Shown: piece after piece, positions 46,038 to 55,820 of the stretch
Numbering within the stretch: the first letter of the stretch is position 1
How the letters are laid out: every line of letters starts with the position of its first letter
Assembly: GCA_019414245.1 (NCBI GenBank)
Contig: DXMK01000008.1
Span: 1-64,000 of the forward strand
Length of the DNA: 64,000 nucleotides
Reading direction: 5' to 3'
DNA from: Collinsella sp.
GTDB taxonomy: Bacteria; Actinomycetota; Coriobacteriia; Coriobacteriales; Coriobacteriaceae
Notes under the pieces: model-generated
The model's database searches: none
What the model was told of the DNA's origin: nothing
Seen by the model: only the letters and a program-made list of their open reading frames with translations
Made by a program: the position numbers and the translations under genes

Positions 46038-47810
46038 TCAGTCGAGCTCGTGCGCACGCGCACCTTCGAACTGCATTCGATAGTAACGGGCATAGGTGCC
46101 GCCACGGGCGAGAAGCTCCTCGTGCGTGCCACGCTCCACAACGCGACCATGCTCAACGGTCGCAATCTCATCGGCGTGCTTAATGGTCGAGAGACGATGG
46201 GCGATGATGATCGTGGTGCGGCCGCGTGCCAGCTCTTCGAGCGACTCCTGCACCGCCTCCTCGCTCTCGTTATCCAAAGCACTCGTCGCCTCATCCAAAA
46301 TAAGGATCTTGGGGTTCTTGAGAAACACGCGCGCGATGGCAACGCGCTGCTTCTGTCCGCCCGAAAGACGGCTGCCGCGCTCGCCCACCACGGTGTCGTA
46401 GCCCTGCGGAAGCGACTCGATAAAGGCATCGATGTTGGCGCGACGGGCGGCCTCGGCGATCTCTTCCGCCGTAGCGCCCGGCTTGCCGTAGGCGATGTTC
46501 TCGCCAATCGTACCGTCAAACAGATAGACATCCTGCTGCACCAGGCCGATGGCGCGGCGCAGGCTCTGCTGCGTCACATCGCGCACGTCCTGACCGTCGA
46601 TGCTAATGGATCCGGTAGCCACGTCATAAAAGCGCGGCAGCAGCGAACAGGTCGTGGACTTGCCGCCGCCCGAAGGGCCAACCAAAGCGATGGTCTGCCC
46701 GGGCTTGATGGACAGGTCCATATGGTCGATAACGGGACGCTCGTCGGCATAGCCCTCGCCCAGCTCAACGTCCTCGTAGTTAAAGCACACGTCGTGATAC
46801 TCCACGGCGCCGGCAGTCACCTGCAGATCAGTGGCGCCCGGCTTGTCCTGGATATCCGGCGCGGTCGAGAGCACCTCGTCCATACGCTTAAAGCCGGCGA
46901 TAGCCTTCTGATACGTTTCGGCCGAATTGACGAGCGTCTCAAGCGGCGTGCAGAACAGCGAAATATAGAGTGCAAAGGTCGCCATATCGACCGCCTGTAG
47001 CTGTCCCTGGGCGACCAGCCAGCCGCCCAGCAGCACCACGATCACATAGAGCACACCCGAGAGCAGGCCATACGTCGCGGTATAGACGCCCATGGCGTGA
47101 TACATGTTCTCCTTGGACGAAAGATAGCGATTGTTGGAGGCGCGGAACTTGAAGCGTTCGGTCTCCTCGTTGGCAAAGCTCTTGACCACGCGCATGCCCG
47201 CCAGCGAATCCTGCAGCTGCGCATTGATGCCGCTGATCTTTTTGCGGTTGTCGCTAAAGACCTCGCGCATACGCATGTTTTGCCAAAACATGATGACCGC
47301 AAACGCCGCCGTCACCACGGCCATGGCGAGCGCCAGCACCGGGGCGATGGTAAAGAGGATCACAAACGAGCCGATAATCTCGATGCCGCAGATGATGATC
47401 CACTCGGGCACGTGGTGCGCCGCCTCGCAGATATCGAACAGGTCGTTGACCACGCGGCTCATCATGTCGCCGGAGCTGTTGCGGTCGAAGTACGCAAAGC
47501 TAAAGCGCTCATACTGGTCGAACAGGTCCTCGCGCATTTTGGACTCCATGCGCGCACCCATCACGTGACCCCAATAGCTCACAAAGTAGCGGCAGGCGCA
47601 GCGGACGGCATACATCAGCACCAAGCCCACCGCGATCATGCCGAGCGCCTGCATAATGGCAGCCTGACCCTGAGTAAATAGCCCACCGGTCAAATTGCGC
47701 AGGATAATGGGGAACGCCAGGTCAATGGCGGCAAGCACCAGAGCACAAACAGTATCAGCAACAAAAAGCCCCATCTGGGGCTTGTAGTACGAAAGAAACC
47801 TCTTCAGCAT
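46038..47810 (-). CDS. ABC transporter ATP-binding/permease (exporter, MsbA/BmrA type)
   Basis: A 590-residue half-transporter with six spans followed by an ATPase. It fits ABCB-like exporters acting as homodimers or heterodimers. The membrane domain has YFDRNSSGDMMSRVVNDLFD and GINAQLQDSLAGMRVVKSFA, typical of this family. ATPase motifs: Walker A GPSGGGKST, Q-loop VQQDVYLFDGTI, signature LSGGQKQR, Walker B KILILDEATSALD, His switch AHRLSTI. Cargo is unknown (lipids or drugs). GAGGATC is ahead of ATG 47810. Confidence 0.93.
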   Translation of the reverse strand: MLKRFLSYYKPQMGLFVADTVCALVLAAIDLAFPIILRNLTGGLFTQGQAAIMQALGMIAVGLVLMYAVRCACRYFVSYWGHVMGARMESKMREDLFDQYERFSFAYFDRNSSGDMMSRVVNDLFDICEAAHHVPEWIIICGIEIIGSFVILFTIAPVLALAMAVVTAAFAVIMFWQNMRMREVFSDNRKKISGINAQLQDSLAGMRVVKSFANEETERFKFRASNNRYLSSKENMYHAMGVYTATYGLLSGVLYVIVVLLGGWLVAQGQLQAVDMATFALYISLFCTPLETLVNSAETYQKAIAGFKRMDEVLSTAPDIQDKPGATDLQVTAGAVEYHDVCFNYEDVELGEGYADERPVIDHMDLSIKPGQTIALVGPSGGGKSTTCSLLPRFYDVATGSISIDGQDVRDVTQQSLRRAIGLVQQDVYLFDGTIGENIAYGKPGATAEEIAEAARRANIDAFIESLPQGYDTVVGERGSRLSGGQKQRVAIARVFLKNPKILILDEATSALDNESEEAVQESLEELARGRTTIIIAHRLSTIKHADEIATVEHGRVVERGTHEELLARGGTYARYYRMQFEGARAHELD

Positions 47811-47842
47811 GTGATCCTCAAAGAAATATCAGCAACGTAAGG

Positions 47843-47881
47843 CCCTGGGACAAAGCAATCAGTAGTACTTGTCCCAGGGCT
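47843..47881 (-). terminator. Terminator after the NUDIX gene
   Basis: A perfect 12-bp stem GCCCTGGGACAA / TTGTCCCAGGGC with a 15-base loop lies 11 bases past the NUDIX stop. The T-tract is short. Confidence 0.7.
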
Positions 47882-47892
47882 ATCCCCACTCG

Positions 47893-48588
47893 TTAAAGCT
47901 CCGTGCCCCCAAGGCGGTGCGCGATGCTGTCGCAGGCAAGCGCGCCTACGACGGTCTTGGCGTCTTCGATCTTGCCGTCGAGCACGGCGTCGATCAGCTC
48001 GTGCAGCGGCACGAGGTCCACGTTGACAAACTCGTCATCATCGGGGTTGGGTGCATCGAACTCGAGCTTGGTGGCCAGGTAGATGTGAATGATCTCGTCG
48101 CAGAAGCCGCAGGACGTGACAATCGACGTCAAAAAGCGAATGCGACCGGCCCTAAAGCCCGTCTCCTCATGCAGCTCGCGCTTGGCGCAATCGAGCGGGT
48201 CCTCGCCTGGATCGAGCTTGCCGGCGGGAATCTCGACCGTCACGCGGTCGATGGCGGTGCGGTACTGGCGCACCAGTACGATCTTGCCGCTCTCGGTCAG
48301 TGCCACAACAGCCGCCGCACCCGGATGGCGAACGATATCGCGGGCGCTACGGCGACCGTTGGGCAGCTCAACCTCAAGACGGTGGACGTCGAGGATCTTG
48401 CCCTTCCAGGCGCACTCCTCCGAAAGAATCTTCTCGTGCAGCTCGGCATCGTGCGGGTCGTCATCGCCCAGCACCAGCGCCGGCTCGTCAGCGACCTCGC
48501 CACCAGGCTCGCCCTCGGCGTGCCCATACACGCGGCTGTCCTCTTCGACGATCTGCGCGTCCACGAGCTCTTCGTTCTTCTCGTCCAT
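47893..48588 (-). CDS. NUDIX hydrolase (ADP-ribose pyrophosphatase-like)
   Basis: A 231-residue NUDIX enzyme. The box reads GEDPLDCAKRELHEETGFRA, matching GX5EX7REUXEEXGU. Upstream GRRSARDIVRHPGAAAVVAL and VEIPAGKLD are typical of ADP-ribose pyrophosphatases. An acidic N-terminal extension of about 60 residues (ELVDAQIVEEDS) is not part of the fold. It follows purD by 21 bases in the same transcript. The start at 48588 is preferred over the ATG at 48597, which touches the GAGAGGA site. Confidence 0.9.
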   Translation of the reverse strand: MDEKNEELVDAQIVEEDSRVYGHAEGEPGGEVADEPALVLGDDDPHDAELHEKILSEECAWKGKILDVHRLEVELPNGRRSARDIVRHPGAAAVVALTESGKIVLVRQYRTAIDRVTVEIPAGKLDPGEDPLDCAKRELHEETGFRAGRIRFLTSIVTSCGFCDEIIHIYLATKLEFDAPNPDDDEFVNVDLVPLHELIDAVLDGKIEDAKTVVGALACDSIAHRLGGTEL

Positions 48589-48609
48589 CCGTCTCATTCC
48601 TCTCGGATT

Positions 48610-49914
48610 TTAGGCATCCCAGGCGTCGCGGCCGCGCAGCGCGCGCAGGCCGATGTCGTGACGCAGGGTCTTGCCCTCAAAATCAATCTTCTCGCAGGCC
48701 TCGTAGGCAAGGTTGCGAGCGTTCTCGAACGTGTCGCCCAGAGCGGTCACGGCAAGCACGCGGCCGCCATTGGTCACGAGCTGACCGTCCACCACGGCAG
48801 TTCCCGCATGGTACACGGTCACGTTCTCCATGGCCTCGGCATCCTCAATACCGGTGATGACCTTTCCTTTCTCGTAGCTGCCGGGGTAGCCCGCGCTCGT
48901 CAGGACAACGGCCACGGCCCACTCGTCACGCCAGTCGAGCTCAATCTGATCGAGCTCGCAGTTGGCACAAGCCAGCATGACCTCGACCAGGTCGTTCTTA
49001 AGGCGCGGCAGCACGACCTGCGTCTCGGGGTCGCCAAAGCGGGCATTGAACTCCAGCACCTTGGGACCGGCGGGGGTGAGCATAAAGCCGCCGTACAGGC
49101 AGCCGCGGTAGTCGATACCCTCGGCAGCGAGCTCGGCCACGGTCTGCTCCATGACCGCCACCATGGTGGCGTGCTCCTCGTCAGTCACGATGGGCACCGG
49201 GCTGTAGACGCCCATGCCGCCGGTGTTGGGACCAAGGTCGCCCTCAAGCGCGCGCTTGTGGTCCTGCGAGGTAGCCATGGGGCGCACGGTCTTGCCGTCG
49301 GTAAAGGCCAGCAGCGAGCACTCGGGGCCGGTCAGCATCTCCTCGATGACCACGGTGTTGCCGGCATCGCCAAAGGTGCCGCCAAAGCACTCGCGCACGG
49401 CTTCCTCGGCCTGCTCAAGTTCGGTCGCCACGATAACGCCCTTGCCGGCGGCAAGGCCGTCAGCCTTCACGACCAGCGGGGCGCCCTGCTCGCGTACGTA
49501 GGCGAGAGCCGAAGCCTCGTCGGTAAACGAACCATAGGCTGCCGTCGGAATACCGGCGCGCTCCATGAGCTGCTTGGAGAACAGCTTGGAGCCCTCCATC
49601 TGGGCACCCTCGGCACCCGGGCCAAAGCAGGGAATACCCGCCGCCCGCACGGCGTCGGCCACGCCCGCCACAAGCGGAGCCTCGGGGCCAATTACCACGA
49701 GTCCGCATCCGTGGCTCTGCGCAAACGCCGCCACGGCCGCAGGATCGCAGTCGTCGAGAACAACGTTCTCGCCGCAGCTCGCGGTGCCGCCGTTGCCCGG
49801 CGCGATGTAGAGCTTGCCGGCGCGCGGTGATGCTGCGAGCTTAGCTGCCAAAGCATGCTCACGGCCGCCGCTGCCCAACAACAGGATGTCGATGGTTTGA
49901 GTGTCCGCCTTCAA
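48610..49914 (-). CDS. purD: Phosphoribosylamine-glycine ligase
   Basis: A 434-residue ATP-grasp enzyme for the second step of purine synthesis. Motifs: ILLLGSGGREHALAAKL at the N-terminus, VIGPEAPLVAGVAD, PLVVKADGLAAGKGVIV, ECSLLAFTDGKTV and DHKRALEGDLGPNTGGMG, with FNARFGDPETQ. A TTG start at 49914 was chosen: AGGAGG lies 5 bases upstream and the protein then begins KADTQTIDILLLGSGG; upstream frames cross the terminator of purA. Confidence 0.95.
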   Translation of the reverse strand: MKADTQTIDILLLGSGGREHALAAKLAASPRAGKLYIAPGNGGTASCGENVVLDDCDPAAVAAFAQSHGCGLVVIGPEAPLVAGVADAVRAAGIPCFGPGAEGAQMEGSKLFSKQLMERAGIPTAAYGSFTDEASALAYVREQGAPLVVKADGLAAGKGVIVATELEQAEEAVRECFGGTFGDAGNTVVIEEMLTGPECSLLAFTDGKTVRPMATSQDHKRALEGDLGPNTGGMGVYSPVPIVTDEEHATMVAVMEQTVAELAAEGIDYRGCLYGGFMLTPAGPKVLEFNARFGDPETQVVLPRLKNDLVEVMLACANCELDQIELDWRDEWAVAVVLTSAGYPGSYEKGKVITGIEDAEAMENVTVYHAGTAVVDGQLVTNGGRVLAVTALGDTFENARNLAYEACEKIDFEGKTLRHDIGLRALRGRDAWDA

Positions 49915-49968
49915 GGGTGCCTCCTCTATGGATGAATGGCCCGCTCCGCGCGAGCCCTTTGCAAGCAA

Positions 49969-50010
49969 ATATACCCCTCGGCCGCCCGTCCGGGCTGCAA
50001 AGGGGTATAT
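49969..50010 (-). terminator. Stem-loop after purA
   Basis: ATATACCCC (49969-49977) with GGGGTATAT (50002-50010) and an inner GC stem. It follows the purA stop; the downstream T-tract is short (TTTGC). Confidence 0.6.
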
Positions 50011-50032
50011 CGCAATAACCAAATAGTCCCGA

Positions 50033-51319
<1,287 letters not shown>

Positions 51320-51412
51320 GTTTACTCCTTACATTCATGGACTGTCTACGCGCCACGCCGGCACGCAGAAGCACAAAACATTCCCAGTATACCCGTGCAA
51401 CGGGCGCCTGTC

Positions 51413-52804
51413 CTACTCCTCGGCATGTGCCCCATCAAGCTCATAGAACTTGGTGGATGCCGGCAGGAACATCAGGTCGACGTCGCCGATCGGGCCCGAA
51501 CGGTTCTTGGCCACGACGATACGCGTAACGCCCTCGTCGGGTCGATCGTCACGCGAGGCTTCGGCCTCGTCGGCGGAGCGGTCCAAGAACATAACGATAT
51601 CGGCGTCCTGCTCGATGGAGCCCGATTCACGAAGGTCGGAAAGCTGCGGGCGCTTGCCGGTACGGGATTCGACCTGACGCGAGAGCTGCGACAGCGCGAT
51701 GAGCGGGATCTTGAGCTCCTTGGCCATGATCTTCAGACCACGCGACATCTCCGAAACCTCGACGGTACGGCTCTCGGAACGACGGCCCGGCGGAGGACTC
51801 ACCAGCTGCAGGTAGTCCAGGATGATAATTGCCTTCTCCTTGTTATGGAGCATACGGCGGCTCTTGGCGCGAATCTCGGTCACTGTGGTGCCGGGCGTAT
51901 CGTCAATCAGAATATCGAGCTTAGACAAGGTCTGCGTGGCCTCGTTGATATTGGCCCACTGCTCGGGGCTAATGCGGCCCATGCGGAAGTCACTAATCGA
52001 GATCATGGCGTAGGCGCAAATCAGACGCTGGGCAATTTCCTTGCCCGACATCTCCAGCGAGAAGAAGCCGACGGTATAACCAGCAGCGGCAGCGTTGAGC
52101 GCCAGGTTCAGAGCGAACGACGTCTTACCTACAGCAGGACGGGCGCCGATGATGATGAGCTGGCCCTCGCGAAAACCCATGAGCATGCGGTCGAGTGACG
52201 GAAAGCCCGTGGGCACGCCCGCAGCCTGGCCACCGGCCTGGCACACTTCCTCGGCCTCGTTATAGGCCTCGACCATAAACTCGGTCAACGTCTTGTAGCT
52301 CGACTTGACCTCGCGCGCCGTAACCTTGAGCAGCTTGCTCTCGGCCAGCTCGACAACCTCTTTGGTGTCGGTGGGGGCGTTATATGCCAGCGCGTTGATC
52401 TCGTTAGTGGCGCCGATCAGCTCGCGCAGCATCGAATCGCGACGAACGATGGCGGCATGGTGCTGCCAGTTCACGAGCGACAGAGTCTGACCCATCAGCT
52501 CCAAAATGTAGGCCTCGCCGCCCACGGCATCGAGCTTGTTGATGCTTCGCAGGTAATCGATCAGCGAGATGGAGTCGATGGGAATGCGGCTGTTGTACAT
52601 ATCGACCATCGCGGTGTAGATGGTCTTATGAATGGGCCGGTAGAAATCATCGGGCTGCAGCTCGACCTGGGCCTCTTCGACCACCTCGGGCGATAGCAGC
52701 ATAGCGGCCAGTACATTGGCCTCTGCATCTTGGTTTTGGGGAAGACCCAACTTGGAGCCGCGGTCCTCAACCGTCAGCCCGGTCTCCCTATCGTCATATG
52801 CCAT
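51413..52804 (-). CDS. dnaB: Replicative DNA helicase DnaB
   Basis: A 463-residue hexameric helicase that unwinds DNA at the fork. The N-terminal helical domain begins LPQNQDAEANVLAAMLLSPE. The RecA-like motor has Walker A GARPAVGKTSFALNLA, FFSLEMSGKEIAQRLI, Walker B IIILDYLQLV and ESGSIEQDADIVMFL. No intein is inserted. Start at 52804 fits GAGG 6 bases upstream; two further in-frame ATGs overlap that site. Last gene of the rpsF-ssb-rpsR-rplI-dnaB cluster, though a terminator precedes it. Confidence 0.96.
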   Translation of the reverse strand: MAYDDRETGLTVEDRGSKLGLPQNQDAEANVLAAMLLSPEVVEEAQVELQPDDFYRPIHKTIYTAMVDMYNSRIPIDSISLIDYLRSINKLDAVGGEAYILELMGQTLSLVNWQHHAAIVRRDSMLRELIGATNEINALAYNAPTDTKEVVELAESKLLKVTAREVKSSYKTLTEFMVEAYNEAEEVCQAGGQAAGVPTGFPSLDRMLMGFREGQLIIIGARPAVGKTSFALNLALNAAAAGYTVGFFSLEMSGKEIAQRLICAYAMISISDFRMGRISPEQWANINEATQTLSKLDILIDDTPGTTVTEIRAKSRRMLHNKEKAIIILDYLQLVSPPPGRRSESRTVEVSEMSRGLKIMAKELKIPLIALSQLSRQVESRTGKRPQLSDLRESGSIEQDADIVMFLDRSADEAEASRDDRPDEGVTRIVVAKNRSGPIGDVDLMFLPASTKFYELDGAHAEE

Positions 52805-52962
52805 GAGCATCCTCATTCATATCGCTTGCGAGCATCCATAGTATCAGCCACGGTCCCAAAACGCGCCGCGCGCGCCAATCATCACCGAACCAAACGGATG
52901 AACGGTCCTGTATATAGGACTTCGACGCAACGTTCACCATGACACTCACTCAGCGCAAAAAA

Positions 52963-52997
52963 CAAAAGGGCGCCCTGGTTTCCCAGAGCGCCCTTCT
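52963..52997 (-). terminator. Terminator after rplI
   Basis: AAGGGCGC (52966-52973) with GCGCCCTT (52988-52995), inner CCTGG/CCAGA, is followed on the minus strand by TTGTTTTTTG. Confidence 0.88.
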
Positions 52998-53027
52998 TAG
53001 AACAAGATTGTTGCGTTGCAGCAAATG

Positions 53028-53567
53028 CTACTCGGCAGCAGCCTCAGTCTCGACCTCGGCGGTCTCGGCCTCGGCGACCTCAGCGGCCTCCTCGACCTCA
53101 GCCTCGGCAGCGAGCTCCTCGGCGGTAACGCCGACGAGAACGACAACCTCGGCCTTGATCTCGCGGTACAGCGAGATGGCAACGGTGTGGGCACCGGCAA
53201 CCTTGATGGGCTTACCGAGCTCGACGCGCTTGCGGTCGATGTCCATACCGAGCTGAGCCTTGATGGCGTCAGCGATCATAGCGGCGGTAACGGAGCCAAA
53301 GAGGATGCCCTCGTCGCCGACCTTGACGTCAACGGTGACCGTCTTGCCCTCAAAGGCAGCCTTGGTCTCGTTGGCGGTAGCCAGACGGACGGCCTCGCGC
53401 TTGGCGATGTTGTTGCGACGCTCGTCAAGCTGCTTGAGGTTGCCCTTGGTGGCGGCAACAGCGAGCTTCTTGGGGAACAGGAAGTTCTCAGCGTAACCCT
53501 GAGCGACCTCTACGACGTCACCCTCGCCGCCCTTGCCCTTGATCTCATCGAGAAGAATAACCTTCAT
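53028..53567 (-). CDS. rplI: 50S ribosomal protein L9
   Basis: A 179-residue L9. The N-terminal domain reads KVILLDEIKGKGGEGDVVEV and YAENFLFPKKLA as in the family, followed by the long helix and C-terminal domain. A 30-residue acidic tail (Glu/Ala/Val-rich, about 150-179) is not present in most L9 proteins. GGGAG is 8 bases before ATG 53567. Part of the rpsF-ssb-rpsR-rplI operon. Confidence 0.96.
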   Translation of the reverse strand: MKVILLDEIKGKGGEGDVVEVAQGYAENFLFPKKLAVAATKGNLKQLDERRNNIAKREAVRLATANETKAAFEGKTVTVDVKVGDEGILFGSVTAAMIADAIKAQLGMDIDRKRVELGKPIKVAGAHTVAISLYREIKAEVVVLVGVTAEELAAEAEVEEAAEVAEAETAEVETEAAAE

Positions 53568-53582
53568 GATGCGTCTCCCTTC

Positions 53583-53849
53583 TTAGCCGCGGTCGCGGTT
53601 GCCACGAGAGGAAACCACGGGGACGGTGTACGGCAGGAGAGCCATCTCGCGGGCGCGCTTGATGGCGTTGGCGATGTCATGCTGATGCTGCGTGCAAGCG
53701 CCAGTGACGCGACGGGGCTTGATCTTGCCACGGTCGGTCATGTACTTACGGAGAAGCTGAGTGTCCTTATAGTCGATGAACTCAGTGTTCTCCTTGCAGA
53801 ACTGGCAGTACTTACGACGCGGCTGACGTGCAGAAAAATCATTAGCCAT
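53583..53849 (-). CDS. rpsR: 30S ribosomal protein S18
   Basis: An 88-residue S18. KYCQFCKENTEFIDYKD has a CXXC pair characteristic of zinc-binding (C+) forms. DTQLLRKYMTDRGKI and RRVTGACTQHQ match the conserved core. The protein pairs with S6 in the ribosome; their genes lie in one operon. Confidence 0.97.
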   Translation of the reverse strand: MANDFSARQPRRKYCQFCKENTEFIDYKDTQLLRKYMTDRGKIKPRRVTGACTQHQHDIANAIKRAREMALLPYTVPVVSSRGNRDRG

Positions 53850-53921
53850 GTCAAAATACCTTTCATTTGGCTACTTCGGCGAACCGAAGCCGCCTCTCAC
53901 TCAAAAATAGGTGAACAACCC

Positions 53922-54374
53922 TTAGAACGGGATGTCCTCATCGTAGACGTCGACCGCGGGCGGCGTAGCCACCGGTGCGGCAGGACGTGCTGCGGGCGCG
54001 GGAGCTGCGGGGGCGTAACCGCCCTGATCGTAGCCGCCCTGGCCACCACGGGAGCTCATAAACTCGATCTCATCGACGATGACCTCAAGCTTGCTCCGGC
54101 GCTGACCGTCGCGCTCCCAAGAGCTGTAGCGCAGCTTGCCCTCGATCGCGACCTTGTTTCCCTTTGCCAGGAAACGGCTCACGGCCTCGGCGCGGGTGCC
54201 GAACATGGTACAGTCGACAAAGTTGGGATAGTCCTCCCACTCGCCAGTCTGCGCGTTGCGGCGACGATCGTTCACGGCGACGCCAAAGGACAGAACCTGG
54301 GTTCCGCCGGCGGTGGCGCGCAGCTCGGGATCGCGGGTGAGGTTACCGGTGATGTTCACTCGATTGATGCTCAT
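53922..54374 (-). CDS. ssb: Single-stranded DNA-binding protein
   Basis: A 150-residue SSB. The OB fold starts INRVNITGNLTRDPELR and contains FVDCTMFGTRAEAVSRFLAKG and KVAIEGKLRYSSWE. A Gly/Pro/Ala-rich linker leads to the acidic tip YDEDIPF, which recruits replication partners. It lies between rpsF and rpsR, the common arrangement. Confidence 0.97.
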   Translation of the reverse strand: MSINRVNITGNLTRDPELRATAGGTQVLSFGVAVNDRRRNAQTGEWEDYPNFVDCTMFGTRAEAVSRFLAKGNKVAIEGKLRYSSWERDGQRRSKLEVIVDEIEFMSSRGGQGGYDQGGYAPAAPAPAARPAAPVATPPAVDVYDEDIPF

Positions 54375-54422
54375 AACTCACTACTTCCTCTTGGGGCACA
54401 AGCCCAGTCCAAAACGACAGTC

Positions 54423-54716
54423 TTACTCCTGGTCGTCGCGACGGACGATCATGTGGCGGACCACAGCGTCGGTGATGCGCAGGACGCGATCAAGCTCGGC
54501 GATCTGGGTAGGATCTGCGTGGAAGTTGATGAGGGTGTAGTCACCATCGGTGAGGTCGTTGATCTCGTAGGCGAGCTTGCGCTTGCCCCACTCGTCAACG
54601 GAGTCGACCTTGCCAGCGCCCTCAGCGATCGTGGTATCGATACGCTTCATAACAGCGAGACGAGTCTCGGGGTCCAGCGACGGGTCAACAAAGAACAGCA
54701 GTTCATAAGCCTTCAT
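54423..54716 (-). CDS. rpsF: 30S ribosomal protein S6
   Basis: A 97-residue S6: MKAYELLFFVDPSL at the start, a helix with ETRLAVMKRIDTT, WGKRKLAYEINDLTDGDYTLI, and RVLRITDAVVRHMIVR. GAGGTGAC lies 4 bases before ATG 54716. First gene of the operon; S6-S18 leaders are known to regulate such operons in bacteria. Confidence 0.97.
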   Translation of the reverse strand: MKAYELLFFVDPSLDPETRLAVMKRIDTTIAEGAGKVDSVDEWGKRKLAYEINDLTDGDYTLINFHADPTQIAELDRVLRITDAVVRHMIVRRDDQE

Positions 54717-54742
54717 ATTGTCACCTCCTCTGGGCAAATGTG

Positions 54743-54771
54743 GCTTCAGGTCGTGAAGGTGCGCCTGAAGC
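54743..54771 (-). promoter_or_regulatory. Leader hairpin upstream of rpsF, possible S6:S18 site
   Basis: An 8-bp stem GCTTCAGG / CCTGAAGC (54764-54771 with 54743-54750) and a 13-base loop are located 26 bases before the start. A S6:S18-binding leader would fit this place, but the CCG bulge of the consensus was not identified. Confidence 0.35.
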
Positions 54772-54787
54772 AGGAAAAGACTTGGTA

Positions 54788-54816
54788 ATAATATCTTTCA
54801 ACCTCCTAGGCTGCAA
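54788..54816 (-). promoter_or_regulatory. rpsF: Promoter of the rpsF operon
   Basis: On the minus strand TTGCAG (54811-54816), a 17-base spacer and TATTAT (54788-54793) match a sigma-70 promoter. It is 72 bases upstream of rpsF. Confidence 0.7.
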
Positions 54817-54839
54817 GAATATGCAGCTACAACCTCATG

Positions 54840-55221
54840 ACCTCCACATATGTCCATGCTCACACGGCACTTCATGCGCATTCCAACCAAATGCTGACCA
54901 AATGCTTGACGGATCTGTGTTCAAGATACGGTGCCGTGGGGACAAGCTGAGCCAAGCCGCAGGTCAGCGGGCACAAGGCTGTGGTCGCAAAATGCATACC
55001 AGTGGCCCACAGCACCACCCAAAGATTTTTAAATTCATTGCCAAGTCGCTTATGAATACCCTTTTTTGAACAATTGAGTTGATCAACCACGCTGGTCGGA
55101 AGCCGTTTTTTGGGACCTCAAGCCCCACTGCAGCGCCAAGCACGGCCAAGCGTTTTAAAAAATGCCAACTTTTCTGTTTGCACTTTGCGATTCCTCGTGT
55201 ATACTGACTTTCGCATTTAAC
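54840..55221. other. Gene-free region between rpsF and the tRNA-Ser genes
   Basis: No gene or clear structure is seen. Short frames on both strands lack ribosome sites. The tRNA promoter is presumably in the last 60 bases (AT-richer, TTGCACTTTGCG near 55177). Confidence 0.4.
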
Positions 55222-55312
55222 GGAGAGTTGTCCGAGTGGCCGAAGGAGCACGATTGGAAATCGTGTAGGCGTCAAAAGCGTCTCCAGGGTTCAAATCCCT
55301 GACTCTCCGCCA
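55222..55312 (+). tRNA. tRNA-Ser (GGA)
   Basis: 91 bases including CCA. Acceptor GGAGAGT / ACTCTCC, anticodon loop TTGGAAA with GGA, a long variable arm (GCGTCAAAAGCGTC) as usual for serine, T loop TTCAAAT. Confidence 0.95.
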
Positions 55313-55320
55313 GTTAATTC

Positions 55321-55352
55321 CAAAGCAGGCCTTCGAGCCTGCTTTGTTTTTA
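55321..55352 (+). terminator. Stem-loop between the tRNA-Ser genes
   Basis: CAAAGCAGGC (55321-55330) with GCCTGCTTTG (55337-55346) and TTTTTA after it. Confidence 0.85.
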
Positions 55353-55360
55353 CCCCACGC

Positions 55361-55451
55361 GGAGGGGTGGCAGAGTGGTTGAATGCGGCGGTCTCGAAAA
55401 CCGTTTGGCCTGTATAAGGTCACGAGGGTTCGAATCCCTCCTCCTCCGCCA
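55361..55451 (+). tRNA. tRNA-Ser (CGA)
   Basis: 91 bases including CCA. Acceptor GGAGGGG with CTCCTCC (one G-T pair), anticodon loop CTCGAAA with CGA, long variable arm, T loop TTCGAAT. Its last 25 bases before A76 are repeated inverted at 55516-55540. Confidence 0.95.
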
Positions 55452-55460
55452 TTTTGGTTG

Positions 55461-55493
55461 AAAAAGCTCCCGAAAACGGGGGCTTTTTTGTTT
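55461..55493 (+). terminator. Terminator after tRNA-Ser (CGA)
   Basis: AAAAGCTCCCG / CGGGGGCTTTT (one G-T pair) with a 4-base loop and TTTTTTG. Confidence 0.85.
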
Positions 55494-55515
55494 AGAGTCC
55501 CTTACAAGCAAATAC

Positions 55516-55540
55516 GGCGGAGGAGGAGGGATTCGAACCC
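55516..55540 (-). repeat. 25-bp inverted copy of tRNA-Ser(CGA) 3' end
   Basis: The minus strand of 55516-55540 is identical to 55426-55450 of the tRNA (T arm to CC of CCA). No other tRNA part is present on that strand. It looks like an att-type duplicate or a tRNA tail captured by an element. Confidence 0.85.
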
Positions 55541-55645
55541 GCCAGGGCGCGGAGCGTAAAGAAAACGCGCCAGTGGCGCGTTTTTAGCGCAGCGCGGTCG
55601 GCGTAAGCCGACCGGATAAATTTTGAGCGCTGCTCAAAATTTAGA
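55541..55645. repeat. Three consecutive hairpins beside the tRNA fragment
   Basis: Perfect stems lie at 55562-55571/55575-55584 (AAAACGCGCC), 55595-55602/55607-55614 (CGGTCGGC) and 55618-55628/55632-55642 (AAATTTTGAGC). They fill the interval between the tRNA fragment and the promoter region of the channel gene. Confidence 0.8.
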
Positions 55646-55820
55646 CATCCCTCCTATTCAACCACGCCCCCATCGCGTTCAGCATCGACCCAGATCCCCA
55701 AACATGGAACCTACGCCCGCATCCAGTCCTGACCGTTTGCCGAGCAATAGGGTCGCAATCGGCGCCGAACATGTACTATGTACGGGCATTGTCCAAATCC
55801 GTAATCCAAAGGACCCCATC

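Noticed and set aside
55516..55540. A third tRNA-Ser gene on the minus strand
   Set aside because: Only the T arm and acceptor 3' side match; the rest of the molecule is missing.
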